Assembly: GCA_024281675.1 (NCBI GenBank)
Contig: JAMXAG010000004.1
Location: forward strand, 121,455 to 185,454
Length of the DNA: 64,000 nt
Direction: 5' to 3'
Origin: Nitrosomonas sp.
GTDB taxonomy: Bacteria; Pseudomonadota; Gammaproteobacteria; Burkholderiales; Nitrosomonadaceae
Shown: positions 36,774 through 48,880 of the stretch, piece after piece
Numbering within the stretch: position 1 is the first letter of the stretch
Layout of the letters: each line of letters begins with the position of its first letter
The notes under the pieces: model-generated
Database searches by the model: none
What the model saw: the letters and a program-made list of their open reading frames with translations, nothing else
Told to the model about the DNA's origin: nothing
Translations under genes and position numbers: made by a program

Positions 36774-37001
36774 ATGAAAACGATACAGTTGCAATCGACT
36801 ATTACTTGCCCGAATTGTGGAACTCAAAAATTGGAGACGATGCCGACCAATGCCTGTCAATTTTTTTATGAATGTGAATCTTGTCACCATTTATTGAAGC
36901 CTAAAGCTGGAGACTGCTGTGTTTACTGCTCTTATGGCGATGCACCATGTCCACCGATTCAACTGTCCGGTAGCAATTCTTCTTGCTGTACAGATTCTTG
37001 A
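36774..37001 (+). CDS. GDCCVxC-family small metal-binding protein
   Basis: 75 residues with ten cysteines: a zinc-ribbon-like ITCPNCG, CESCHH, then GDCCVYCSYGDAPCPP, the family signature, and a C-terminal SSCCTDS. These proteins are found in mercury and heavy-metal operons. Located just after the CDF exporter. Confidence 0.88.
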   Translation: MKTIQLQSTITCPNCGTQKLETMPTNACQFFYECESCHHLLKPKAGDCCVYCSYGDAPCPPIQLSGSNSSCCTDS

Positions 37002-37190
37002 ACACCAAGTGCTAAACGTTATCGTGGTTTCTAGTCCTTATTGGAATTCTGTCAAGGTTGTAATAAACCTGTTTAGACTTAACTTAAAAAACACTCAATT
37101 TGATAAGTTAATGTAAATGTGTACATTAAATAACTATATCATCTTGAACGCTACTAATTTTTAAGTTAAACAAATTCTTAATAAAGCACT

Positions 37191-37209
37191 CCGCTGCTTG
37201 CAGCAGCGG
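37191..37209. terminator. GC-rich hairpin
   Basis: CCGCTGCT-TGC-AGCAGCGG, a perfect 8-base stem in the 329-base gap between the GDCCVxC gene and the CusF-like gene. No T run, so the terminator role is uncertain. The rest of 37002-37330 shows nothing else. Confidence 0.5.
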
Positions 37210-37363
37210 TATAAACTACGCACTTCAATGTACTAGTTTCAACTAGCTTCTCTGTTCCAAGGAGTGGGGAATTGAACCTGCAAAGATTGTTCAAATCGAA
37301 TGTTAAGCAGATTATTGCTTACTAATATGTGTGCAAAACTATATTTATATCGGAGTGATAATC

Positions 37364-37714
37364 TTGAAAAGAAACATTAGTAATGTTTTTGCCAATATTT
37401 GCAGTATGTTCGTGCTAATAATATTGTCTGGAGTGTTGGCCATGCAACTTGCCGATATAGCAATCGCAGCACAGGAAGAAATGGTCGTCTCTCATGAGGG
37501 TATAGCAACTGTCAAAGCGATTGATATGAACCAAGGCATCGTGAAGCTAGCCCATGGCCCGATTGCATCCCTCAAATGGCCGTCTATGACCATGAATTTC
37601 AAGATTAAGGATAGAGCATTATTGCAAGAAATCAAGGTGGATAATGTTGTGACCTTTACATTCATTCAATCAGGCAGTGACTATATAGTCACGCGTATCC
37701 AGTCTAGCAAATAG
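37364..37714 (+). CDS. CusF-like periplasmic copper-binding protein
   Basis: 116 residues from a TTG preceded by CGGAGTG (an upstream GTG at 37331 is possible). Signal peptide to about residue 35, then a small beta-barrel: GIATVKAIDMNQGIVKLAHGPIASLKWPSMTMNFKIKD. The Trp and two Met residues of LKWPSMTM and the preceding His are the Cu(I)/Ag(I) ligands of CusF. No cusCBA genes are nearby; in this island it may serve as a stand-alone copper chaperone. Confidence 0.85.
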   Translation: MKRNISNVFANICSMFVLIILSGVLAMQLADIAIAAQEEMVVSHEGIATVKAIDMNQGIVKLAHGPIASLKWPSMTMNFKIKDRALLQEIKVDNVVTFTFIQSGSDYIVTRIQSSK

Positions 37715-37758
37715 CCATCAAAACCATTTTTTAGAAAAATATAGTGCCAACTCCGGAT

Positions 37759-38253
37759 ATGCGCTTCTTTACCAGATACAAATTTATAATATTATTATTT
37801 TTATTAATACCAGTTTCAGCGTTAGCACACGGTATTTCTGAGGAAGATAAGCTGCGAATGTTGAGTGGTGGGTATCTCCAATACATAGGGCTTGGCGCTA
37901 CCCATATGCTGACTGGATATGACCATTTATTATTCCTATTTGGGGTAGTGTTTTTCCTGACCAGCTTCAAGGATATAGCCAAGTTTGTAACAGCCTTCAC
38001 GGTCGGACACTGTATTACTCTGATTTTTGCAACCTTCTACCAGATTACCTGGAATTATTTTTTGATTGACGCGATTATTGCACTTAGTGTGATCTATAAG
38101 GGTTTTGACAATAACGGCGGCTTTCAGAAGTATCTGGATATGAAATCACCCAACCTGTTAGGCGCAGTTTTTCTATTTGGTTTACTACACGGCTTTGGCC
38201 TTTCAACCCGCCTTCAGCAGTTGCCACTCGGTGACGATAGTACTGGCATTCTA
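37759..38253 (+). pseudogene. HupE/UreJ-family permease, 3' end lost to IS21
   Basis: Signal peptide MRFFTRYKFIILLFLLIPVSALAHG, then GATHMLTGYDHLLFLFGVVFF (HupE metal motif), a second helix pair and LFGLLHGFGLSTRLQQLPLG. The frame is cut by the IS21-family element at 38254 and its own 3' end is not present on the other side. HupE/UreJ proteins are thought to move nickel or cobalt; copper context suggests another metal. Probably inactive. Confidence 0.8.
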
Positions 38254-38410
38254 TGTCAATAGCGGAGTAAAAAGGTACCAAATATCGCGCGAAGAGTGTA
38301 CCAATTAAGTTAATAAAAAAGAGGGATTTGACCTCTGTTTTTGCGCTTCTGATTTTTTATATTTTCTGGTTGCCGGTAAAACACAGCACCCTCCACATTA
38401 TTTATATTGG

Positions 38411-39220
38411 TTAGTATCCTCCTTTGTTGATTTGGATTGCATCGTCTGTTTTTTGTCGTTTTTTGCTTGCATTCAAGCGATAAGATTCGCCATTCATTTC
38501 GAGAATATGGACATGGTGGGTTAAACGATCCAGTAACGCGCCAGTTAATCGTTCTGATCCCAGAACACTGGTCCACTCATCAAACGGCAAATTGGACGTA
38601 ACTAAGGTGGCACCATGTTCATAACGACGGCTGAATACCTCGAACAAAAGCTCTGCCCCAACTGCTGTAAATGGCACATAACCCAGTTCATCAATAATCA
38701 GCAACTTGACGTTGGCCAAATGTTTTTGCAAGGTACGCAACCGCTTTTCATCACGCGCTTCCATCAATTCATGCACTAACGCTGCAGCTGTCGTGAATAA
38801 AACACTCATGCCTTTCTGACAGGCAGCCAGCCCTAAAGCCAGTGCGATATGAGTCTTGCCAACACCAGATGGGCCCAACGCAATGATGTTCTCGCGCAGG
38901 TCGAGCCATTCGCAGCGCATCAATTCCAGTACCAATGATTTGTTCAAGCCAGGGATAGCAACAAAGTCGAATGTGTCCAGGCTTTTAGTCACCGGAAATT
39001 TTGCTTGCCGTATGCGTCGTTCGGTATTGCGTTGTTCACGATCGATGCATTCCAGCTCGCACAATCGTAATAAGTAGCGTGCATAGTCTATGCCCTCACG
39101 TGCGCACTCGATGCCAACTTTCTCATATTCATGTGCAAAGGTCGGTAACTTCAATGTCTTGAAGTGATTGATCAGCAAGACTTGCGGCGCAACCGTGGTA
39201 GAGATGGAGGTATCAGTCAT
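38411..39220 (-). CDS. istB: IS21-family helper ATPase IstB
   Basis: 269 residues. AAA+ ATPase that helps IstA choose targets. N-terminal helix region, then Walker [18 protein letters not shown], Walker B LLIIDELGYVPF and RYEHGATLVTSNLPFDEW. Overlaps the istA stop by 8 bases. Appears intact. Confidence 0.95.
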   Translation of the reverse strand: MTDTSISTTVAPQVLLINHFKTLKLPTFAHEYEKVGIECAREGIDYARYLLRLCELECIDREQRNTERRIRQAKFPVTKSLDTFDFVAIPGLNKSLVLELMRCEWLDLRENIIALGPSGVGKTHIALALGLAACQKGMSVLFTTAAALVHELMEARDEKRLRTLQKHLANVKLLIIDELGYVPFTAVGAELLFEVFSRRYEHGATLVTSNLPFDEWTSVLGSERLTGALLDRLTHHVHILEMNGESYRLNASKKRQKTDDAIQINKGGY

Positions 39221-40742
39221 AACGCACCTCCATAGATGGTTGGTTTGCCCCAGACATTTGCAGCAAGCTTAGGTAAGATCTGGGTTCAGTGGATTTAACA
39301 CTGGCACGAGGCAAATAGGGATAGAGCGTCAAGTCGAGCTTGGCAGGTCGTCGTTCAATTGCACAAAGGATCAAATGCTTGATGGCATCAAAACCGATTG
39401 TGCCTAACCCCATCGCTTGTTTGATTGCCTGCTCGACTTGTGCTTGGCTGAAATTCTCCAGCAACCGCAAGATCTGGATATATTCCTTGCGACCGCGGCG
39501 CTCCATGCGAACTTCCAACACGCGACGTAGCCGATCGAATACTTCAGGTAGCAGCCAATCTTGCAAGGGGGCTGCTTGATCGAGTGCACGCGGTTTCTGT
39601 TCCAGTAATGCCAGGTAGTGCAATGGGTTGTATATGAATTCTTCCCGACCATAGCTGCGCACATGTCGCGCGATGATGTCCGCGCCTGAGCAAATGTCGA
39701 CATGATCCACATAACCCTTGACCAGTACTTCCCGGTGGCCGTATTCAGTAGGTACTGAGTAATCATTGCTTCGATAACGTACCAGAGACAATGAAGATAC
39801 TCGGGTAGAAATCTTATGGCAGGCATCAAAAGCAACCGCAGGTAAAGCCATCAGTGCAGTCGTATCGCGTTTCATCCGTTCAGCGATGGTTTCAGTTTGG
39901 CCGCGTAGCTTAGCTTGTTGGCGCTTGATGCATCCATCCAGCAGTTTCGCATTCAGGACATTAAAATCAGCAACAATAGGTCGCGGCACCATTAAGTGGC
40001 GGCGACTGTACCCAACCATGCCCTCAACATTACCCTTGTCATTGCCGCGGCCAGGCCGGCCAAACTTGTCTTCAAACAGATAGTGACTTTGCAGTTCACT
40101 GAATGCCTTTGTACGCTGACGTTTGCAGTCGCCCAGTATCTTGGCTACCGCAATCTTGGTATTGTCGTACAGAATCGATTGCGGCACTCCACCCAGAAAT
40201 TCAAAGGCAGCCACATGCCCATCCAGAAAGGATTCGGTGTCTTCAGTCGGATAGGCTTTGACAAAGCAACCATCCGAATGGGGTAGATCAAGGCAGAAAT
40301 AATGGAATCGAACCAGTTTACCGCCAATATAGCCATCGGCCTCACCAAAATCCACCTGCGCATGACCAGGCAGGTGCGCCAATGGCATGAACATCTCTTT
40401 CTGCCGCGCTGCAGCTTTGTGGACATAGTTACGAACAATGGTATAGCCACCAGTAAACCCATGCTCATCGCGCAACCGCTCCAGTATCCGCACCACAGTA
40501 TGGCGTTGTTTGACATGAACTTGTTTGTCGGCTTCCAGAATGGCATCAATGATGCCGGTGAATCCCGCTAGCTTAGGGGAAATGGGTTCTCTCTTGCGCC
40601 GGTAACCCGGCGGCATTGAATATTGACACATCTTCTTAACAGTCTTGCGGTGAACCCCAAAATATCGCGCAACTTCACGCTCGCTTTTGCCTTCCACCAT
40701 CACCGCTCGTCGAATCTTCACATATAGTTCCACTGTATACAT
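39213..40742 (-). CDS. istA: IS21-family transposase IstA
   Basis: 509 residues. N-terminal helix-turn-helix (SEREVARYFGVHRKTVKKMC), DDE integrase core (HAQVDFGEADGYI, QSILYDNTKIAVAKILG, NDKGNVEGMVGYSRR with the catalytic Glu) and a C-terminal IstA domain. Intact. Confidence 0.95.
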   Translation of the reverse strand: MYTVELYVKIRRAVMVEGKSEREVARYFGVHRKTVKKMCQYSMPPGYRRKREPISPKLAGFTGIIDAILEADKQVHVKQRHTVVRILERLRDEHGFTGGYTIVRNYVHKAAARQKEMFMPLAHLPGHAQVDFGEADGYIGGKLVRFHYFCLDLPHSDGCFVKAYPTEDTESFLDGHVAAFEFLGGVPQSILYDNTKIAVAKILGDCKRQRTKAFSELQSHYLFEDKFGRPGRGNDKGNVEGMVGYSRRHLMVPRPIVADFNVLNAKLLDGCIKRQQAKLRGQTETIAERMKRDTTALMALPAVAFDACHKISTRVSSLSLVRYRSNDYSVPTEYGHREVLVKGYVDHVDICSGADIIARHVRSYGREEFIYNPLHYLALLEQKPRALDQAAPLQDWLLPEVFDRLRRVLEVRMERRGRKEYIQILRLLENFSQAQVEQAIKQAMGLGTIGFDAIKHLILCAIERRPAKLDLTLYPYLPRASVKSTEPRSYLSLLQMSGANQPSMEVRYD

Positions 40743-40867
40743 CCTTATCGCCTTTCACTTGATGCTCATCGCATCAGCTTACAGGCTTCAGATTGGTACA
40801 CTATTACTGCGCGATTGTCGCGTAATCTAGTGCGCCTCAGTGGTGCATTTTTACTCCGCTATTTACA

Positions 40868-41714
40868 CTTATACTTCACAAAAAAAAGATCGCCAGAGAT
40901 CGATTTGCGACGCGTGCGAGTCCCAGCCAAGGTCATCATCCTTCGTTCGCAAGATGCGGTAAATGAAGAGGCATTAATCTCTGACATTTCCAAGTATGCC
41001 AATAGCCAAAACTCGGTCAAACAATCCGACCTGTCGGCCAACAATCCCTTTCATGTCGAGATGGAAAAGCTTGCACTATCAACGTATTGCCCTGATGGGG
41101 TCGGTCGCTGGTTTTACGAGAGGGCCGCTGGTAGTTACAGCACAATGTTGGCGCGAGAGGGGGTCACACCCGCTCGCCTGAAACACCTAAAGGAAGTTGT
41201 TACTCCGCCTTCTCGAAAAATCACCAAGACGGATCTTGCCAAATATCTCAATGCATGGGATCGCAAACCCGATCTCGTTAGTCTTGGCTCGCAAAAGAAC
41301 TTTGAACGATTCATGGATAGTCTCAAGGCACCTGAGGGGCAGCCACCGATGCCTCTTCCTGACGTTGTAATCTACAAAGTAATGATTGCCAAGGCAATTC
41401 TTTTTAAGAAGACCCATGCGCTTATCCGCCCAATGTTCCCGGCTTTCCAGGGAAATGTAGTGGCCTACCTCATCGCCGTGGTCGCCGACCGAGTCGGTAG
41501 TACAGTCAATTTCGAGAGAATCTGGATCAACCAGGATATCTCACCCGCTCTCAGAAGTCAGTTGCAGGCTTGGGCTCCAGAGATCAACGCAGTTCTGCAC
41601 CGATCTTCAGATGGGAAAATGATCTCAGAATGGGCCAAGAAACCGGATTGCTGGAATACTGTCCGACTTGCCACCTACTCGCCAATCCACGAAGGAATCC
41701 CTGAGTTGCGTTGA
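40868..41714 (+). pseudogene. AIPR-family (abortive infection) protein, 5' end lost
   Basis: The remaining 282 codons read EALISDISKYANSQNSVKQSDLSANNPFHVEMEKLALSTYC...WFYERAAGSYSTML, the C-terminal part of AIPR phage-resistance proteins, which are usually about 550-700 residues. The 5' part is replaced by the IS21 end. The apparent start at 40815 lies within the IS. Followed by vsr, matching the known neighbourhood of AIPR with Vsr, C5 methyltransferase and restriction genes. Confidence 0.78.
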
Positions 41715-41785
41715 TTGGAATCCTCTGGGGTGACAGATATTATCGGACCAGTTTCGGATATTTCAGAAACAAACCAGGAGTAAAC

Positions 41786-42220
41786 ATGAGCGATATGATG
41801 TCTGAAACAAAGCGGAGCGAGTTGATGTCTCGTATACGTGACAAGAACACATTGCCCGAGTTGAAATTGAGGCGCGCCGCATGGGCCATTGGTCTACGGT
41901 ATCGTCTTCATCAGCGCATTGGACGTGTCAGACCTGATTTGGTGTTTAAGCGGGCACGCTTGGCCGTGTTCGTTGATGGCTGCTTCTGGCATCAGTGTCC
42001 ACTTCACAGCACAATCCCAAAGGGGAACCGAGCATTTTGGCAGGCAAAGTTGGAGCGAAATGTGCAGCGCGATATTGAAACGAACCAAGTGCTTACCACG
42101 GCGGGATGGGGAGTGTTGCGTTTCTGGGAGCATGATGTCGAGGTTTCAGCTGAACTTTGTGCGCTTAAGGTAGCCGAGTTCGTGGCAAGTCGTCTTTCAG
42201 GTATAGGGATAAAACAATGA
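41786..42220 (+). CDS. vsr: Very short patch repair endonuclease Vsr
   Basis: 144 residues. Nicks at T:G mismatches formed by deamination of 5-methylcytosine. MSETKRSELMSRIRDKNTLPELKLRRAAWAIGLRYRLH, the metal site GRVRPDLVFKRARLAVFVDGCFWHQCPLH and RDIETNQVLTTAGWGVLRFWEHDV are complete, including the catalytic Asp and the zinc Cys/His residues. Start set by CCAGGAG before the ATG. Its TGA overlaps the ATG of the restriction nuclease gene. Confidence 0.95.
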   Translation: MSDMMSETKRSELMSRIRDKNTLPELKLRRAAWAIGLRYRLHQRIGRVRPDLVFKRARLAVFVDGCFWHQCPLHSTIPKGNRAFWQAKLERNVQRDIETNQVLTTAGWGVLRFWEHDVEVSAELCALKVAEFVASRLSGIGIKQ

Positions 42221-42428
42221 TGAGTGTTTATTCAGGTGAGGAACTCGGCACAATGTAAGCGTCCAACGCCACCATCTATCTCTATCAATTCATCTACTTT
42301 AGCGTTTCAATAAACTCAGGTGACAACGGCAGCAATTCGTCAATTCGACTATTTGTCAACAGCAATTGAAATCTGACCCACTTATCAAATAAAAACGTCA
42401 ATCTAAATTTGACCCATCCTGATGCTTA

Positions 42429-44230
<1,802 letters not shown>

Positions 44231-45894
44231 TTAAATTACACCGCCTTGTCCATAAAAACATCAGCGGCAATTTTGCCTCAGGTGGGTCAATTTTAAATTG
44301 TCGTTAGTGGGTCAGTTTTACATTGTTGGTGACAATTAGGCCAAGTGGGTAGTTTGATGAGCGTATCTTTAAGCCAGGCAGAAGGGTTCAGGCCGTTGAG
44401 TTGGGCCGTGCCGAATAAAGTTTGAATGGTTGCTGCACGTTGACCGGCACGTTCAGAGCCGGTGAACAACCAGTTCTTTTTACCAATCGCGATGGGTCGA
44501 ATGACGTTTTCTACGGGATTGTTGTCAATTGGCAGGTGTCCGGTCTGCGCATAGCGAATCAAGCTGGCCCAACGTTTCAGTGTGTAATCCAAGGCTTTGG
44601 CGGAGCCACCGCCATTTGCTGTTTGAGCGCGGGTTTGCACCAGCCAGCCATGTAATGCTTTCAACTCGGGCAGGCTTTTTTCTTCTCGTAGTTGTTGACG
44701 GTCTTCGATAGTCAGGTCTTTACCTTCTGCTTCAATTGCATATAGGTTTCCAATGCGTTGTAACGCTGCAAAAGCCATCGGACTGTCATTTGCCTTGTGC
44801 AAATCGAAGAATTTACGCCGTGCGTGTGCCCAACAAGCCAATTCAATACATGGGTTTGCCTGCTTTCCAGAGAACAGGGCTTTGTAGCCACCATAGTCGT
44901 CGACCAGCAAATGACCTCGCCAATCTTCCAGGAAGCTTTGCGCATGCCGGCCACTGCGACCGGCTTGATAGTCGAACACGATGATGCGCGGCCCAGGCTC
45001 CAGGTCGTTGCTGCGATAGGCCCACAAGTAGGCCTTGCGAGTCTTGCCTTTGCCGGGGTCAAGTTGTGCGACTGGTGTTTCATCGGCATGCAGCGAGTTG
45101 CCTTGCAACAGGTGCCAAGTCAGTCGGTCTGCTAAAGGTTGCAAAGCAACACCGCCACGACCGACCCATTCCGCCAGGGTGGAACGTGATAGCGTAACTT
45201 GCTCACGCACGGCAATCTGTTCTAAGCGATAGAGCGGGAGATGATTCAGGTATTTGCTTGTCAGTACCCAACTCAGTAGACCGGGCGCGGCCATGCCACC
45301 ATCTATAATGGCTGGCGGGATAGGTGCGGCGGTAACGTTTTCACAGGTCTTGCAGGCATATTGTGGGCGGATGTGACGGTGAACGAAGAATTTTGCTGGC
45401 TCCACATCCAACTGTTCGCTAACATCTTCACCGATTTTGACCAGATTCTGGCCACACTGATCGCATTGACAGGACTCAGGCTCGTGACGGTGTTCAATAC
45501 GTGGCAGGTGTTCTGGTAACGGCTGGCGGCCAGCGCGGGAACGTGTTGATTTAGCCGGATCGGCTTTTGCTGATGGGTCGAGCTGTTCGATTTCGGCATG
45601 TACCGCCGCCAGATCAGTTTGTAAGGTTTCCTCGAACAAATCGGAGTGTGCAGATAACGACTCGCTCTTTTTGCCAAATAGGTTCCGGCGCAAATAGGCC
45701 AGCTCCATAGTTAATGCTTGAATTTTGAGTTGCTGAGAATGAATCTCTTTTTGTGACTGCTCAAACAGCATTTGAATCTGGATTTTAGTATCCGCATCAA
45801 GGTTCAATTGGTCCAATTTGGCGAGTGCATTCATGCTGCTAATTATACCGCATGACCCACTAAAACACTGATAAATAGATGCTTTAACTATCTT

Positions 45895-46245
45895 TCAAAC
45901 CTTTAAATGTGCAGGTGGCAACGCCGATAATCGCTGCCAATTAACACCGGCTACCAACCAATTCCACTGTGCTGGCGTCAATACAAAACAGCGCTCATCT
46001 GACTTTGGCCAAACAAATTTACCCTGATGTAAACGGCGCTGGCACAACCACACGCCGGTGCCATCCCACAACAACACCTTGATGCGATTTCCGGCACGAT
46101 TGCAAAACACAAAAGCTGAACCTGCGCAGGGCGCATGCGCCAGAGACTCTTGCACCAGCATCGACAAACCATCAATACCACGGCGCATATCAACCCGCTC
46201 TACTGCAAGCCAGATGCTACCCGGATTAGCAATCAATCCAGACAT
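45895..46245 (-). CDS. tnpB: IS66 accessory protein TnpB
   Basis: 116 residues from MSGLIANPGSIWLAVERVDMRRGIDGLSMLV, the standard TnpB start; a longer frame reaches into tnpA. Contains AFVFCNRAGNRIKVLLWDGTGVWLCQRRLHQGKFVWP, diagnostic of Orf2/TnpB. Overlaps the tnpA end. Confidence 0.95.
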   Translation of the reverse strand: MSGLIANPGSIWLAVERVDMRRGIDGLSMLVQESLAHAPCAGSAFVFCNRAGNRIKVLLWDGTGVWLCQRRLHQGKFVWPKSDERCFVLTPAQWNWLVAGVNWQRLSALPPAHLKV

Positions 46246-46529
46246 TTCAGCAACTGCCCCAGCCATTGTGGTGATATCTCTGCTGGTAGTTCTAGCGTAT
46301 GACCTTGCGGACAATGTAAACACAGTGACCCGGATGACGAAGGCTCCAACTTGATCTCAACCGGAATCAAAGTCGAGGCAACTGCAGCAACTGGTTGAGT
46401 ACGATAAACCCGCAACCAGTTCGCGAACGTTTTGGAATTCAACTGATGCTGACGACAATAGGCCACCTGCGATAATCCACTCGACTGCCAGGCTGCTATA
46501 TGTTTATGCTGATGTATCGGTAATGCCAT
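46233..46529 (-). CDS. tnpA: IS66 accessory protein TnpA
   Basis: 98 residues: HIAAWQSSGLSQVAYCRQHQLNSKTFANWLRVYR, the helix-turn-helix of IS66 TnpA, and a C-terminal SLCLHCPQGHTLELPAEISPQWLGQLLK. Confidence 0.9.
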   Translation of the reverse strand: MALPIHQHKHIAAWQSSGLSQVAYCRQHQLNSKTFANWLRVYRTQPVAAVASTLIPVEIKLEPSSSGSLCLHCPQGHTLELPAEISPQWLGQLLKCLD

Positions 46530-47766
46530 TGGTTATCCTCTCAAAAAATGTTTGAGGATAATTGAGCGCATTAAAAATTGTTAGATGGTGGCGTTGGACG
46601 CTTACGGCACAATCGATCTTATTGTTGATGCTCTCTACAAGGGTTTCAAGACTGACAAAGGTGGGGTGGCAGACCCGTTGGTGAAACTCGTTGGGGTAAG
46701 TCGGCAGGGTGGTTTCCGCTATCGTGGCACCCGCGATCGACCGACACTACTTGTTCTCACGTCGAATCTTGCAGAGGCCGATTGGCCCGACGAACTTGAT
46801 CCAACTACAGGCCGGTTCGTCTACTACGGCGACAATCGCCAGCCGGGTCAACAACTGCATGACACTCCGCGGTTCGGAAATCTACTATTGAAGAATATAT
46901 TTGATCTTGCGCATAGTGGTCGTCGCAAAGAAGTTCCACCCATCCTCATCTTCACTTCTGAAAGTCCAGGTCGGTCCTTTCGTTTTAGAGGCTTGGCTGT
47001 GCCTGGACATCCTGCAATGCCGGCGACGGAAGACTTGGTGGCGGTATGGAAGACAGCCAATTCGGAACGGTTCCAGAATTACCGTGCTGTTTTTACGATC
47101 CTTGATGCAGCCGTTATCAGTCGTGAATGGATCCACGCAATGGGTACGGGTGTGCCAAGCAATGTGCAAGCTCCGATGGTTTGGCAAGCCTGGGGTAAAA
47201 ATGGTGTTGCTAAACCGCTTGAGGCACCAAGGACGCAGTTGATCCGAACGAAAGCGGAGCAACTACCAGCAAACGACAAAGACAAGGCTCTGATACATGT
47301 CATCAAGGCTCGCTTCCAGAACGACGCGTTTGGATTCGAAGCGTGTGCTGGCGCTCTTGCAAAACTACTTCTCGGAAATGTCACCAAGCTTGATCTCACC
47401 CGCCCCTGGCGAGATGGCGGGCGTGACGGCATTGGTATGCTTCAACTTGGCCGCGGGTCGGCGTCCATAGAGGTCGCTTTTGCACTTGAGGCAAAGTGCT
47501 ATGGATTGACCAGTTCAGTCGGGGTACGGGAAGTCTCCCGGATCATCAGCCGAATCAAGCATAGGGAGTTCGGTGTGCTCGTGACAACATCATTTATCGA
47601 CAGACAGGCCTATCAGGAAGTTGTCGATGACGGGCACCCGGTTATTTTCGTCTCGGCCATGGATATCGTGCACTTGTTGCGCAATGCCGGCTATAGTTCA
47701 CCAACACTAATATCAAGTTGGCTGGACGGCATTTCAGTAGCAATATAAGTTGGATTGAGCCTGCGA

Positions 47767-48789
47767 CTAAGCAATGGTGTGCGTTATTGAAGCGCGAGTT
47801 ACCGACTTTGAGCTCGTAGTATGCGACGGATGCTGCATGGCGCTTATCCATAGAAAGATTGCAACCATGACGTCAGAACAGACCCCATTTCCACATAGCC
47901 TTACTTTCTCACGTCTAGTACCATAAGGGAGCAGATGTTCCTTGCCCCCCCCCATAGCCTTCAATAATTCCCCCGGTTGTAGCATGCGCAAATAGGGTTT
48001 ATTACTTTTCCATGTAACCAAGCCGAACCGGTCGATGGTGGTTACGGTGCGAAGAGGGGCATCAAGCGTTTGCCAACCACCTGCAGCATCAGAGCCATAA
48101 TAAACAATTATGAATGGTATATTTCGACCCAAACTTGCAATAGCTCGCTTTGCCCGCTCTATGGTAGCCTTGGCCCTTCCAGGGGAGTAAAGTTCTTTAG
48201 AAAGATAACCTGCATTCCAGTCAATGATATCCCAGGAGCGCATTTTTGGGTTTTCCTTGGTCATCAGAAGATCTTCTTTGGTCACTAAAGAACCTTCCCT
48301 ATCACAAACCAAAAACATCCTCTTGCGCGCCTGAGCCGATCCAAAATCTGCAGAATTTAAATAAAGATCGCTGATTGTGTAACCCAAGCCTTCAATAGTT
48401 TCGACCAATTCATTGTGGCGAGTCCATTTTTTCATCTGGTTCACATTTTCGACAATTACCCAGCGTGGTTGCATCGATTCAATCCACGGAACAATATCAA
48501 TCGCCGACTCTCTGCTACTCTCTAATCCTGGTTTGGCCCCGCGGGCGATAGAATGTGCCGTACATTCTGGGGATGTGAGTAGGACATCAGGCCTGTAGCG
48601 TTTACCCAGATCATTGACATTCACTTTCTCTATGTATTCCGTGATAATGTCTACTTCCGGAAAGTTGGCTTTATATGTTTTTGTGGCCAAATGCCATGCG
48701 TCCAGTCCCAGCAAGGGAATGCCACCTCCTTGCACAGCTCCCCGAGCGCCCAAACCTGCACCACAAAATAGGTCTACAAAAGTTGGCAT
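47767..48789 (-). CDS. C5-cytosine DNA methyltransferase with a poly-G tract
   Basis: 340 residues. Motif I FVDLFCGAGLGARGA, motif IV TSPECTAHS with the catalytic Cys (an SPEC variant of the usual PPC), motif VI VIVENV, motif VIII QARKRMFLV and motif X-like KVRLCGNGVCSDVMVA are in order. The target domain (about 165-270) is short. A run of nine G bases on the coding strand (47945-47953) lies in LLKAMGGGKEHLLP, just before motif X. Presumed partner of vsr and the Mrr-like nuclease, convergent with the latter by 18 bases. Confidence 0.92.
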   Translation of the reverse strand: MPTFVDLFCGAGLGARGAVQGGGIPLLGLDAWHLATKTYKANFPEVDIITEYIEKVNVNDLGKRYRPDVLLTSPECTAHSIARGAKPGLESSRESAIDIVPWIESMQPRWVIVENVNQMKKWTRHNELVETIEGLGYTISDLYLNSADFGSAQARKRMFLVCDREGSLVTKEDLLMTKENPKMRSWDIIDWNAGYLSKELYSPGRAKATIERAKRAIASLGRNIPFIIVYYGSDAAGGWQTLDAPLRTVTTIDRFGLVTWKSNKPYLRMLQPGELLKAMGGGKEHLLPYGTRREKVRLCGNGVCSDVMVAIFLWISAMQHPSHTTSSKSVTRASITHTIA

Positions 48790-48880
48790 TTATACGCTTC
48801 GCTTCAATGTTTTCATATGGTACATCGTTCATCCCTGGTAATCATTCTCCATGAGAAGCCTTACCTTTGTAAATAGTCAC

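Larger units (their letters stand above)
38254..40867. mobile_element. IS21-family element 1
   Basis: 2614 bases, terminal inverted repeats TGTCAATAGCGGAGTAAAAA (left) and TGTAAATAGCGGAGTAAAAA (right, complement). Contains istA and istB. The flanks show no target duplication (ATTCTA before, CTTATA after) and belong to two different broken genes. Confidence 0.93.

Noticed and set aside
37331-37363. Longer GTG start for the CusF-like protein
   Set aside because: The internal TTG has a GGAG ribosome site and gives a cleaner signal peptide. Kept only as an alternative.
38411-40742. IS21 genes as cargo or defence ATPase
   Set aside because: The IstB-type ATPase and DDE protein are within clear terminal inverted repeats and match IS21 architecture.
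40815-40867. Start of the AIPR-like gene at 40815
   Set aside because: These bases are the right end of the IS21 element, identical to its left end in complement; the native start has been lost.
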